DNA of 64,000 bases from CAZYXZ01 sp964651395 (GTDB lineage: Bacteria > Actinomycetota > Actinomycetes > BP-191). The position numbers were made by a program, and so were the translations under genes. The DNA lies in NCBI GenBank assembly GCA_964651395.1, contig CAZYXZ010000003.1, forward strand, positions 1 through 64,000, read 5' to 3'. The first letter of the stretch is position 1; each line of letters starts with the position of its first letter. This document shows, in pieces, positions 1 to 7,381 of the stretch. A model generated the notes under the pieces. It did not search any database. It was not told the DNA's origin and worked only from the letters and a program-made list of their open reading frames with translations.

Positions 1-120
1 CCGGAAGACGCCGCCGAGCTTGCCGACGTCCTCGCCCATGATCAGGACCTTGGGGTCGTTCTCCATCGCCTTGCGGAGGCCCTCGTTGAGCGCCTTGCCC
101 ATGGTCACGGTCGCGGCCAT
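1..120 (-). CDS. 2-oxoacid dehydrogenase E1 component, beta subunit (partial)
   Basis: Only the first 40 codons are present; the gene runs off the left edge. The N-terminus reads MAATVTMGKALNEGLRKAME, followed by a VLIMGEDVG stretch. This is the start of the transketolase-like beta subunit of pyruvate or branched-chain 2-oxoacid dehydrogenase, which with the alpha subunit forms the thiamine-diphosphate E1 component. The ATG overlaps the stop of the upstream alpha gene in a TGATG, so the two are translationally coupled. The substrate (pyruvate or branched-chain oxoacids) cannot be decided from this fragment. Confidence 0.88.
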   Translation of the reverse strand, partial: MAATVTMGKALNEGLRKAMENDPKVLIMGEDVGKLGGVFR

Positions 121-1208
121 CAGTGGCTCTCCTCGGCGAACCCGGCCAGGTAGCCGGCGAAGAACTCCTTCTGCTCCTCGAGCAGCGGCGTGGTCTCGGC
201 GTACACGTTGTCGAAGATGGCCAGCGGCTCCGGGCTGACCATCTCGAGGCAGCCCTTGCGCAGGTACGCCGCGAGCGTGTCGGACTCGGCGTCGAGCGCT
301 TCGAAGAAGTCCTTGCCGGCCAGCTGGTTGCGCACGAGGAACGACTTCATCCGCTCGAGCGGGTCCTTGAGCTTCCAGGCCTCGAGCTCGCTCGACAGGC
401 GGTAGCGGGTCGGGTCGTCGGACGTCGTGTGCGCGCCCATGCGGTAGGTGAACGCCTCGACGAGTGTCGGGCCGCTGCCTTCGCGAGCCCGGTCGAGTGC
501 CGCGCGCGTGACGGCGAGGGTCGCGAGGACGTCGTTGCCGTCGACGCGCACACCCGGGAAGCCGAAGCCGCGCGCGCGCTGGTAGAGCGGGATGCGCGAC
601 TGCTTCTCCAACGGCTCGGAGATGGCCCACTGGTTGTTCTGGCAGAAGAAGACGATCGGCGCGTTGAACACCGCGCCCCAGATGAACGCCTCGTTGACGT
701 CCCCCTGGCTCGACGCCCCGTCGCCGAAGTAGACGATGACGGCGTCGTCGGTGCCGTCGCGCTGGACGCCCATCGCGTAGCCGGTGGCGTGCAAGGTCTG
801 CGAGCCGATGACGATCGTGTAGAGCGCGAAGTTCTTCTCGTTGGGGTCCCAACCCCCGTTGCTGGCGCCCCGGAAGAGGCCGAGCAGCTTCAGCGGGTCG
901 ACGTCGCGCGTGAAGGCGACCCCGTGCTCGCGGTAGGTCGGGAAGGCCATGTCGCCGGCCCGCAGGGCGCGGCCGGAGCCGACCTGGGCGGCCTCCTGGC
1001 CGAGCAGCGAGGCCCAGATGCCGAGCTCACCCTGGCGCTGCAGAGCGGTCGCCTCGACGTCGATACGGCGGACCAGGACGAGGTCCCGGTAGAGCTGGCG
1101 GTACTCCTCGTCGGTGAGCTCGACGTCGTACTCGGGGTGCCCCACACGCTCACCCTCGGGCGTGAGGAGCTGGACCAGCTCGCCGTCGGCAGTGTCGCTG
1201 CCCTGCAT
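120..1208 (-). CDS. 2-oxoacid dehydrogenase E1 component, alpha subunit
   Basis: The 362-residue protein is the alpha subunit of a thiamine-diphosphate E1 (PDH or BKDH type), which decarboxylates a 2-oxoacid and passes the acyl group to the lipoyl E2. The diphosphate-binding signature GDGASSQGDVNEAF is followed about 20 residues later by CQNNQWAIS. The YRMGAHTTSDD stretch near residue 270 is the usual phosphorylation-loop region. I chose the ATG at 1206-1208 because AAGGAGAC lies a few bases upstream; an in-frame extension to 1238 has no better site. The length fits actinobacterial PdhA/BkdA proteins (I recall Rv2497c as similar). The beta subunit follows with a one-base overlap. Confidence 0.9.
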   Translation of the reverse strand: MQGSDTADGELVQLLTPEGERVGHPEYDVELTDEEYRQLYRDLVLVRRIDVEATALQRQGELGIWASLLGQEAAQVGSGRALRAGDMAFPTYREHGVAFTRDVDPLKLLGLFRGASNGGWDPNEKNFALYTIVIGSQTLHATGYAMGVQRDGTDDAVIVYFGDGASSQGDVNEAFIWGAVFNAPIVFFCQNNQWAISEPLEKQSRIPLYQRARGFGFPGVRVDGNDVLATLAVTRAALDRAREGSGPTLVEAFTYRMGAHTTSDDPTRYRLSSELEAWKLKDPLERMKSFLVRNQLAGKDFFEALDAESDTLAAYLRKGCLEMVSPEPLAIFDNVYAETTPLLEEQKEFFAGYLAGFAEESH

Positions 1209-1271
1209 TCGGTCTCCTTGTTCGGCAACTGCCCGCACGACGGGATCGCCGCCGGCCGGACACGCCAGACT

Positions 1272-1511
1272 CTAGAGGGAGTAGCCCTTGGTCACGAACG
1301 TGGCGATCGCCCAGAGGGCCACCAGCAGGCCAACGGTCAGTCCGGAGAGAATCCTCACGCGACTGGGGGCGCGCACGGCGGTTCCGGAGGGACGCTCAGG
1401 AGGCCAGTTCCCCTCACGCCGCAACCGCACGAGGGCTACGGCGTTAGCAAGGAACAGCGCCATGCCGAAGGCGACCAGGAACTCGACGAGGATGACGGGG
1501 ACGGGAACCAC
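1272..1511 (-). CDS. small two-TM membrane protein
   Basis: This 79-residue protein has two hydrophobic segments, near residues 4-27 (VILVEFLVAFGMALF) and 55-73 (ILSGLTVGLLVALWAIATFV), joined by a basic, proline-containing loop. It lies just upstream of, and on the same strand as, the E1 genes. The GTG at 1509-1511 keeps the first membrane segment whole, but it lies one base from the GTG of the divergent gene at 1513, so one or both starts may be wrong; the next in-frame ATG is at 1454. I do not recognise the family. Confidence 0.55.
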   Translation of the reverse strand: MVPVPVILVEFLVAFGMALFLANAVALVRLRREGNWPPERPSGTAVRAPSRVRILSGLTVGLLVALWAIATFVTKGYSL

Positions 1512-1512
1512 G

Positions 1513-2415
1513 GTGAAAGTGTGGCACGCCGCGCTGGGCGCGGCGCTGGTGCTGTCCGTCGCGCCGGCCCTCGGGACGGCGCAGGCGGCCGACCCCTGCG
1601 CGCCGTGGACCGTACGAACCGTGGCCAGCGGGCTCGGTTCACTGGAGAACCTGGAGCCCGACGGCACCGGCGGCATGCTGCTGTCCGCAAGCGACCGCGA
1701 CGCGGTCGAACGGCTGACACCGGACGGCCGTACAACGACCGTCGCCGCGGACGTTGACCGCCCGGGTGGGCTGCGCGTGCGAGGCCGGACTCTCTTCGCC
1801 AACACCGGTGACGGCCTGCAGTCCGGGCTGCTCGGCACCAAGGACGGCACGATCCAGCAGATCGACCTGCGCACCGGCCGGCGGACCACCTACGCGACCG
1901 GGCTGATCATGCCCAACGGGCTGGTCTTCGCCCCCAACGGCGACGCGTTCACGAGCCGGGACGTGCCCAACGGCGCGATCACCCGGATCCCCGCGAAGGA
2001 CCCGGCGCACCCGCAGCTCGAGTGGGCCGACCTGCCGGACACCAACGGCCTGGCCGTCGACCCCACCGGCACCTGGCTCTACGTCGCCACGACGTTCAAC
2101 CTGCCCGCGAACGTCTACCGCGTGGCGCTGCGGGACCCCTCGCGCATCGAGCTGGTCGCCTCGCTGTTCGACATCGGCGTACCGAAGGGTCTCGACGACC
2201 TGACCATCGACCGGCGCGGCATCCTCTACGTCACCGCCAACAGTGGCGGCCAGGTGATCCGGCTCGACCCGCGTACCGGCGACCACTGCGTCATCGCCGG
2301 CGGCATGCTGCTGGTCTCGGCGGTGAAGTTCGGCCGCGGCCCCGGCTGGGCCGCGAACCACCTCTTCACGACCGGCTTCGACGGCACCGTCCACGAGCTC
2401 ACTCCCCCCGCCTAA
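1513..2415 (+). CDS. secreted SMP-30/gluconolactonase-like beta-propeller protein
   Basis: The 300-residue protein has a signal peptide (WHAALGAALVLSVAPALGTAQA, with cleavage likely before ADPC). The rest consists of repeated propeller-blade motifs such as PNGLVFAPNGDAF, TNGLAVDPTGTWLYVA, LDDLTIDRRGILYVTA and VSAVKFGRGPGW. These match the SMP-30/gluconolactonase/LRE-like family of six-bladed propellers, members of which include sugar lactonases and strictosidine-synthase-like proteins. The true substrate is unknown. The GTG at 1513 puts the signal peptide at the N-terminus; an ATG at 1492 is the alternative. A long hairpin follows the stop. Confidence 0.75.
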   Translation: MKVWHAALGAALVLSVAPALGTAQAADPCAPWTVRTVASGLGSLENLEPDGTGGMLLSASDRDAVERLTPDGRTTTVAADVDRPGGLRVRGRTLFANTGDGLQSGLLGTKDGTIQQIDLRTGRRTTYATGLIMPNGLVFAPNGDAFTSRDVPNGAITRIPAKDPAHPQLEWADLPDTNGLAVDPTGTWLYVATTFNLPANVYRVALRDPSRIELVASLFDIGVPKGLDDLTIDRRGILYVTANSGGQVIRLDPRTGDHCVIAGGMLLVSAVKFGRGPGWAANHLFTTGFDGTVHELTPPA

Positions 2416-2417
2416 AC

Positions 2418-2472
2418 GGATCTCACGTACCAACAGGGGTCGGAAACCGACCCCTGTTGGTACGTGAGATCC
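2418..2472. terminator. perfect 26-bp inverted repeat between convergent genes
   Basis: The left arm 2418-2443 and right arm 2447-2472 are perfectly complementary over 26 bases around an AAA loop. The element fills most of the gap between the stop of the plus-strand propeller gene and the stop of the minus-strand M23 gene, so it most simply serves as a bidirectional terminator. It has no T-tract on either side, and 26 perfect pairs is unusually long for an actinobacterial terminator. A mobile or dispersed palindrome is the alternative. Confidence 0.7.
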
Positions 2473-2482
2473 AGATTTGGGG

Positions 2483-3184
2483 TCAGGGGTGGGCGGCGGA
2501 CCAGGTGGCTACGGCGGGGGCGGGGGACTGCTGGCCGCCGGACCTCCAGGAGTCCAGGTACGGCCACGGGTAGACGACGCCGCGGCGTACCTCCCAGTCG
2601 CCGGGACCGCGCGGCGGCGAGATGCCGAAGTGCAGGTGGCACGCCGTGCCGCGCGCGCTGCCGGTGTTGCCGACCTCGCCGAGCTGCTGCCCGGCGGAGA
2701 CGCGGACGCCGGGCTCGATCCCGTACGCGACCGCGCGCAGGTGGCTGCCGTAGTAGCGGACGCCGTCGTCCCCCACGACGCTCACCGACAGGCCGCCGCG
2801 CGTGGCGCCGTCGTCGGGCGGCTTGCGCCAGGTGTCGACCAGCGTGACCTCGTCGACGCGACCGGCCACCGGCGAGACGGCCGGGCGGCCGCACGGCGCG
2901 AACATGTCCGTCGCCGGGTAGTCGTGATGGCTGCGGGCGTACGTGACGCCGCTCGCCGGCTGGATCGGGAACGTGTACGGCCCGCTTCCGGCAGCCGGCG
3001 CCGCCGTCGTGGCAGCCGGTTGGGAGAGGCCCGGCACGGGCAACGTCGTCCGCACGACGACCGGCGCTTGGCTCGGCGGGTCGAACGACGCCGACGGGCT
3101 GGCCTGCACACCGACCGGCGTGCCGCTCTGCGCGCAGGCCGCGGTGAGGCCGGCCAGCAGCGTGAGCAGCGTGACGCGTGGCAT
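2483..3184 (-). CDS. M23-family metallopeptidase lipoprotein
   Basis: The 233-residue protein has an N-terminal lipobox (LTAAC, residues 13-17), then a Pro/Thr-rich linker to about residue 65 and an M23/LytM domain to the end. The zinc motif is complete: His87 and Asp93 in the HHDYPATD segment, and a HLH motif at 183-185, with His148 in YYGSHLR. M23 enzymes cut peptidoglycan cross-bridges or stem peptides, or act as amidase activators. The protein should sit on the outer face of the cytoplasmic membrane. The start is supported by GGAGGG seven bases upstream of the ATG. Confidence 0.85.
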   Translation of the reverse strand: MPRVTLLTLLAGLTAACAQSGTPVGVQASPSASFDPPSQAPVVVRTTLPVPGLSQPAATTAAPAAGSGPYTFPIQPASGVTYARSHHDYPATDMFAPCGRPAVSPVAGRVDEVTLVDTWRKPPDDGATRGGLSVSVVGDDGVRYYGSHLRAVAYGIEPGVRVSAGQQLGEVGNTGSARGTACHLHFGISPPRGPGDWEVRRGVVYPWPYLDSWRSGGQQSPAPAVATWSAAHP

Positions 3185-3229
3185 CGTTTCCCTCCGGTAG
3201 GGCCACCGTACGTCGCAGGGAGACGATTC

Positions 3230-4024
3230 ATGCGCACCGCTCCGCAGCTCGTGGCCGCGCTGGCCGACACGCTCGACTCGCTGCTCGCCCTCGGCGACGA
3301 GCTCGGCCCCGCCGACTTCGCCACGCCGACCGGGTGTCCCGGCTGGAGCGTGCACGACCAGTTCAGCCACGTCGCCGACCTGGAGAGCCTCCTGGCCGGC
3401 CGTCAGCGCACCGAGACCGCCGTGCCGGACCTGCCGCACATCGCCAGCGACAGCGGGCGCTTCATGGAGGCCGGTATAGAGGCTCGCCGGCAGACGCCGT
3501 CGTCCGAGGTGCTCGCCGAGCTCCGCGCCGTCGTCGCCGAGCGGATGGCCGCGCTGCGCACGCTGACGGAGGACACCGACCTCAAGGCGGAGGTCGACGG
3601 CTTCTTCGGCAAGGTGCCGCTCGGCCGCTCGCTCGGGATCCGCGTCGTGGACATCTACTCGCACGAGCAGGACATCCGGCGCGCGACCGGCCGCCGGGGG
3701 CACGAGAGCGGACCGGCGGCCGAGCTCACCCTCGACCGCTACACGCTCGCGTGGCCGACCACGCTGGCCGGCGTACTCCCCGACGGCGTGACCCTGCGGG
3801 TCGACATCACCGGGCCTACCGTGCGGTCCCTGGGCTTCCGCGGCGTCGGGGACGGCGTCGAGCGCACCGAGACCGGCGAGGCGGACGTCGTGGTCAGGAT
3901 GCCCTTCGATGCGGCGCTCGCCCTCGCCTGCGGCCGGGCGGATGCCGACCCGGGCGCGGCCGAGGTCACCGGGGACGCCACCGTCGCGGCGGCCGTGCTG
4001 TCGAACCTGCGCGTCGCGCCCTAA
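3230..4024 (+). CDS. maleylpyruvate isomerase-type (MDMPI/DinB-fold) protein
   Basis: The 264-residue protein has the N-terminal metal-binding MDMPI region: LPTPCPGWSVHDQFSHV-like residues near 35-50, with His in the DQFSHV motif and a second histidine in DIYSHEQDIR near 145. The C-terminal half contains the small GEADVVVRMPFDAALALACGR domain common in this family. Relatives are mycothiol-dependent isomerases or transferases, found in mycothiol-making actinobacteria. The thiol cofactor role is inferred from the family. AGGGAG lies seven bases before the ATG. The stop interlocks with the stop of the next, convergent gene. Confidence 0.75.
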   Translation: MRTAPQLVAALADTLDSLLALGDELGPADFATPTGCPGWSVHDQFSHVADLESLLAGRQRTETAVPDLPHIASDSGRFMEAGIEARRQTPSSEVLAELRAVVAERMAALRTLTEDTDLKAEVDGFFGKVPLGRSLGIRVVDIYSHEQDIRRATGRRGHESGPAAELTLDRYTLAWPTTLAGVLPDGVTLRVDITGPTVRSLGFRGVGDGVERTETGEADVVVRMPFDAALALACGRADADPGAAEVTGDATVAAAVLSNLRVAP

Positions 4025-4335
4025 CCGAGACGGCCGGGGTCCACGTCGGCGTAGCCCAGCGGCATGCCGATGATCCCCACGCGACCGGGGTCCTCATTCT
4101 TGCCAATCGTCCCGAACTGGCCGAGAAGTCCGAAGAAGTTGTAGAGGTGCGGGCTGTACTTGTTGTGCAGGAGGCGCTGCCGCTCGTACAGCTCCCCGAG
4201 ATAGCGGCCCTTCTGGTCGATGAAGATCTCCTGACGCTCCAGCCAGTGGCCGATGTTCTTGCCGGTGCGTGAGAACAGCCGCGTGCCGACGATGACCGCG
4301 ATGTAGCGCCCGCGGCTGTCGTAGACGTACTGCAC
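4021..4335 (-). CDS. small protein with beta-flower-like repeats, function unknown
   Basis: The 104-residue protein begins with two similar beta-rich units (YVYDSRGRYIAVIVGTRLF and EIFIDQKGRYLGELYER), each with a D-x-x-G-R-Y-I/L turn. This pattern resembles the 4-fold beta flower domain, but I am not certain. The second half (YNFFGLLGQFGTIGKNEDPGRVG) is glycine-rich. The GTG at 4333-4335 is chosen because the two repeats then start the protein; the Shine-Dalgarno region is weak. Its TAG shares three bases with the TAA of the convergent MDMPI gene. Confidence 0.55.
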   Translation of the reverse strand: MQYVYDSRGRYIAVIVGTRLFSRTGKNIGHWLERQEIFIDQKGRYLGELYERQRLLHNKYSPHLYNFFGLLGQFGTIGKNEDPGRVGIIGMPLGYADVDPGRLG

Positions 4336-4408
4336 GGCACACCCCGTTCCCGGTCTCCTGCGCTCACGATACGATTGCACCCTCACGAGCGCACCGGGGA
4401 GGAACAGG

Positions 4409-4846
4409 GTGCTCGCGCTGCAAGACCAGCACGATGTCATCCGGCCGGCGGCGTTCGCACCCGAACAGGCCGCCGCCCAGATCGTCGCTGCCCTGCGCCG
4501 CCACGACGTCGCGAACAACGGTCTGTGGCGCGCCACCGTGTCGCACTGGGAGCGCTACGACCGGCCCTGGCTCGACGCGCACAACCCCGGGGAGAGCAAG
4601 CTCATCGGTTCGGTCTCGGTCATGTACGACCGGCCGTGGAAGCACCAGATCGTCGTCTACCGGGTCCGCACGACGGTGCACGGGCTCACCTACGGCTGGA
4701 ACGCCGAGCTGCTCGTCGACGACGCCTTCGCCTTCGCCGGGCTGACTCTCGCCAACGCCCCCCGGACGGACATGGAGGCACCCCCGGCGCCGGACCCGTT
4801 CCGGGCCCGGCGCAACCCCGAGTACCCGGTCGCCGACGGGGACTAG
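4409..4846 (+). CDS. conserved hypothetical protein
   Basis: The 145-residue soluble protein starts at GTG 4409 with GGGGAGGAAC just upstream. It has no signal peptide or membrane segment. The middle is rich in aromatic residues and beta-strand-like (SVSVMYDRPWKHQIVVYRVRTTVHGLTYGW), suggesting a small alpha/beta fold. The C-terminus is proline-rich and probably disordered. I do not recognise the family. Its stop codon interlocks with that of nucS in a shared CTAG. Confidence 0.6.
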   Translation: MLALQDQHDVIRPAAFAPEQAAAQIVAALRRHDVANNGLWRATVSHWERYDRPWLDAHNPGESKLIGSVSVMYDRPWKHQIVVYRVRTTVHGLTYGWNAELLVDDAFAFAGLTLANAPRTDMEAPPAPDPFRARRNPEYPVADGD

Positions 4847-5502
4847 AACAGCGTCGGCGTGCCTGGCTCGATGCCGCGCAGGCTGTCGTAGTCGAGCTGG
4901 ATGCACGTGATGCCGCGGTCTGCGGCGAGCACCTTGGCCTGAGCGGTGAACTGCTGCGCCGCCAGCACCCCGCGCACCGGGCGCAGGAGCGGATCGAGCT
5001 CGAGCCGCTGCAGGTAACGGGTCAGCTGCTCGACGCCGGCGATCTCGCCCTTGCGCTTGATCTCGACGGCGACCTTGGCGCCGTCGGCATCGCGGCAGAG
5101 CAGGTCGACCGGCCCGATGTCGGTCGGGTACTCACGACGGACCAGAGTCCACCCCGCGCCGAGCACCTCGCACCGGTCGGCCAGCAGCTCCTGGAGATGC
5201 GCCTCGACACCGTCCTTCTGCAGGCCCGGGTCGACGCCGAGCTCGTGCGACGAGTCGTGCACGATCTCCTCCAGCGTGATCACCAGCTCCTCCCCCGCCT
5301 TGTTCGTCACCCGCCAGACCCCGTCGCCCTCGACCAGGTGGCACGGGGGGCTCATCCAGTTGAGCGGCTTGTACGCGCGGTCATCGGCATGGATCGAGAC
5401 CGAGCCGTCGGCCTTGAGCAGCAGCAGGCGCAGCGCGGACGGCAGATGCGCGGAGAGCCGACCGACGTAGTCCACGCTGCAGCGGGCGACGACGAGGCGC
5501 AT
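4843..5502 (-). CDS. nucS: NucS/EndoMS mismatch-specific endonuclease
   Basis: The 219-residue protein matches NucS, the RecB-like nuclease that cuts both strands at mismatches and provides MutS/MutL-independent mismatch repair in actinobacteria and some archaea. The N-terminal dimerisation domain (MRLVVARCSVDYVGRLSAHL) is followed by the nuclease core, with Asp133 in GPVDLLCRD, Glu147 and Lys149 in VEIKRKG, and Gln159. The last residues are TPTLF, like the short C-terminal tail through which NucS binds the sliding clamp. The length is normal. It lies seven bases behind the GAF/PP2C gene and is probably cotranscribed with it. Confidence 0.95.
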   Translation of the reverse strand: MRLVVARCSVDYVGRLSAHLPSALRLLLLKADGSVSIHADDRAYKPLNWMSPPCHLVEGDGVWRVTNKAGEELVITLEEIVHDSSHELGVDPGLQKDGVEAHLQELLADRCEVLGAGWTLVRREYPTDIGPVDLLCRDADGAKVAVEIKRKGEIAGVEQLTRYLQRLELDPLLRPVRGVLAAQQFTAQAKVLAADRGITCIQLDYDSLRGIEPGTPTLF

Positions 5503-5509
5503 CGACCGA

Positions 5510-7297
5510 TCAGACCACGCGCAGGACGAGCACCGCGACGTCGTCGGACGCCTGACCGCGGCAGAAGGTGAGGACGGCGTCCTCGACGCCCAGCGCGGTG
5601 GCCGCCGCATCCCCCTCCATGCTCGCGAGGACCTGCTCGACCCCCTCCTCGCAGAACATCGGCTCCCCCTCGCCGGGGCGGGCCTCGATGACCCCGTCGG
5701 TGAAGGCGACGAACGCGTCGCCCGGCGCGAGGCGCAGCACCGTCGTCTCGGGTGCGGCGGGGAACGGGCCGAGCAGGGTGCCCCCGGCGGCGACCGTCTC
5801 CACGGCTCCGCCGGCGCGACGGATCATCGGATGCGGGTGCCCGGCACCGACCAGCGCGAGCTCGGCGCCGCCGTCGCCGACCTGGAGCTCGCCGTAGAGC
5901 AGGGTGCAGAAGGCCTCGTCGTCGTCGAGGGCGCGCAGGGCTTCGTCGATGGCCAGGACGACGTCGGCCGGACTGGACACGCGTGAGGCGACGGCCCGCG
6001 CGGTGTGCCGCACGACAGCGGTCGTCGCCGCGGCGCGCGCGCCGGTGCCGACGACGTCGCCGACCATCACGGCCCAGCGTTCACCGACCGGGAAGACGTC
6101 GTAGAAGTCACCGCCGACCTCGAGACCCTCGAACGCCGGTCGGTAGCGGGCCGCCAGGTCGACGTGCGGGATGGCGGGAAGCGCCGGAGGCAGCAGCCCG
6201 GCCTGCAGGTCCTTCGTGATCGCGGCGCGGTCGGCGTACAGGCGTGCGTTGTCGATCGCGACCGCCGCGCGGGAGGCCAGCTGCTCCGCCAGCGTGATGT
6301 CGTCGGCGCTGAACAGCGACGCGCCACGCGGGCGGGCGACCGACAGCAAGCCGAGCGTGCGGCCGCGCGCGCGGAGCGGTACCAGCAGCGCGGGGCCGAT
6401 CGCGAGCTGCTTCACGAGGTCGTACGCCGCCGGGTCGTCCGTGGCCGCGCGCATGCGCTCCTCGGTGACCTCGTCGAGAGCGACCGTCGCGCCGTCGGTG
6501 AGCGCCCGGTAGGCGCTGGTGCCCGGCTGGATCGGCGCCTCCCGGAGCAGGGCGAGAATCTCCTGGGACTGCGGGTCGGCGTGGGCCATCGCCACGCGTC
6601 GCGTGCGCCCGCCGGCGCCCACCAAGTCGACCGCGCACATGGACCCGAGCACACCCAGGACCAGCTCGGCGATCCGGCCGAGCACCACGTCGACGTCCAG
6701 GGAACCGGCCAGCACGGCACTCGCCTCGGCCAGGAACGTCATCCGCTGGGCGGCCTGCTGCTCCACGTCGGACAGGCGCGCGCGCTCGAGAGCCTGCGCG
6801 CACTGGTCGGCCAGCGCGGCATGGAACTGCCGTTCGGCGTCCCCGAACTCGCGCACGTCCGCGAAGCCGAGCGCGAGACACCCGATGGTGCGTCCGTCCA
6901 CGTGCAAGGGCAGGACGGCGAGCGCCTCCGACGAGCTCGGGGTCCCCACCAGCACCGGCCACAGCTCGTCGCGCTCGACGACCGAGCGGATGTAGAGGGC
7001 TTCGCCGTGCCGCACGACGTGCGGACCGGGCAACGGTGCCTCCATCGGCAGGGTGGCGAAGGTCTCCGCCACGCCTTCCTTCATGCCGGTCGCGGCTGCC
7101 AGACGCAGTGCAGCCGCATCGTCGTCGAGCAGCCACACGGCCAGGGTCTCGGCGCCGGGGTTGCTGACGCCGTGCGTGAGCAGGACGTCGGCGACCTGCG
7201 GGACGCTGCGGGCGCGGGACAGCTCGCTGGTCACGGCGAAGAGCCGGCGGAGCAGATCCGGCGCGTCAGCACCCCCCGCTGAAGTCACTGCCCCCAC
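5510..7297 (-). CDS. GAF-GAF-PP2C (SpoIIE/RsbU-type) serine phosphatase
   Basis: The 595-residue soluble protein has two GAF sensor domains (about 10-170 and 185-350), then a short linker (ITKDLQAGLLPPALP) typical of RsbU-like phosphatases. The SpoIIE/PP2C domain runs from about 380 to the end, with metal-binding aspartates in GGDFYDVF, VMVGDVVGTG, FVAFTDGVIEAR and SDDVAVLV. Such proteins dephosphorylate anti-anti-sigma factors in partner-switching stress responses. No kinase or STAS partner is nearby, so the target is unknown. The start is GTG 7295-7297. nucS follows at seven bases, an arrangement that may tie repair to a signal. Confidence 0.9.
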   Translation of the reverse strand: MGAVTSAGGADAPDLLRRLFAVTSELSRARSVPQVADVLLTHGVSNPGAETLAVWLLDDDAAALRLAAATGMKEGVAETFATLPMEAPLPGPHVVRHGEALYIRSVVERDELWPVLVGTPSSSEALAVLPLHVDGRTIGCLALGFADVREFGDAERQFHAALADQCAQALERARLSDVEQQAAQRMTFLAEASAVLAGSLDVDVVLGRIAELVLGVLGSMCAVDLVGAGGRTRRVAMAHADPQSQEILALLREAPIQPGTSAYRALTDGATVALDEVTEERMRAATDDPAAYDLVKQLAIGPALLVPLRARGRTLGLLSVARPRGASLFSADDITLAEQLASRAAVAIDNARLYADRAAITKDLQAGLLPPALPAIPHVDLAARYRPAFEGLEVGGDFYDVFPVGERWAVMVGDVVGTGARAAATTAVVRHTARAVASRVSSPADVVLAIDEALRALDDDEAFCTLLYGELQVGDGGAELALVGAGHPHPMIRRAGGAVETVAAGGTLLGPFPAAPETTVLRLAPGDAFVAFTDGVIEARPGEGEPMFCEEGVEQVLASMEGDAAATALGVEDAVLTFCRGQASDDVAVLVLRVV

Positions 7298-7381
7298 TCT
7301 CGTCCAGCCGCTTGCGCCGCGCCTGCCCCCAGACGGCCCATTCTCCCGTCGATGGCGAGGCCCGCAACAGTGGCGGTGGGG

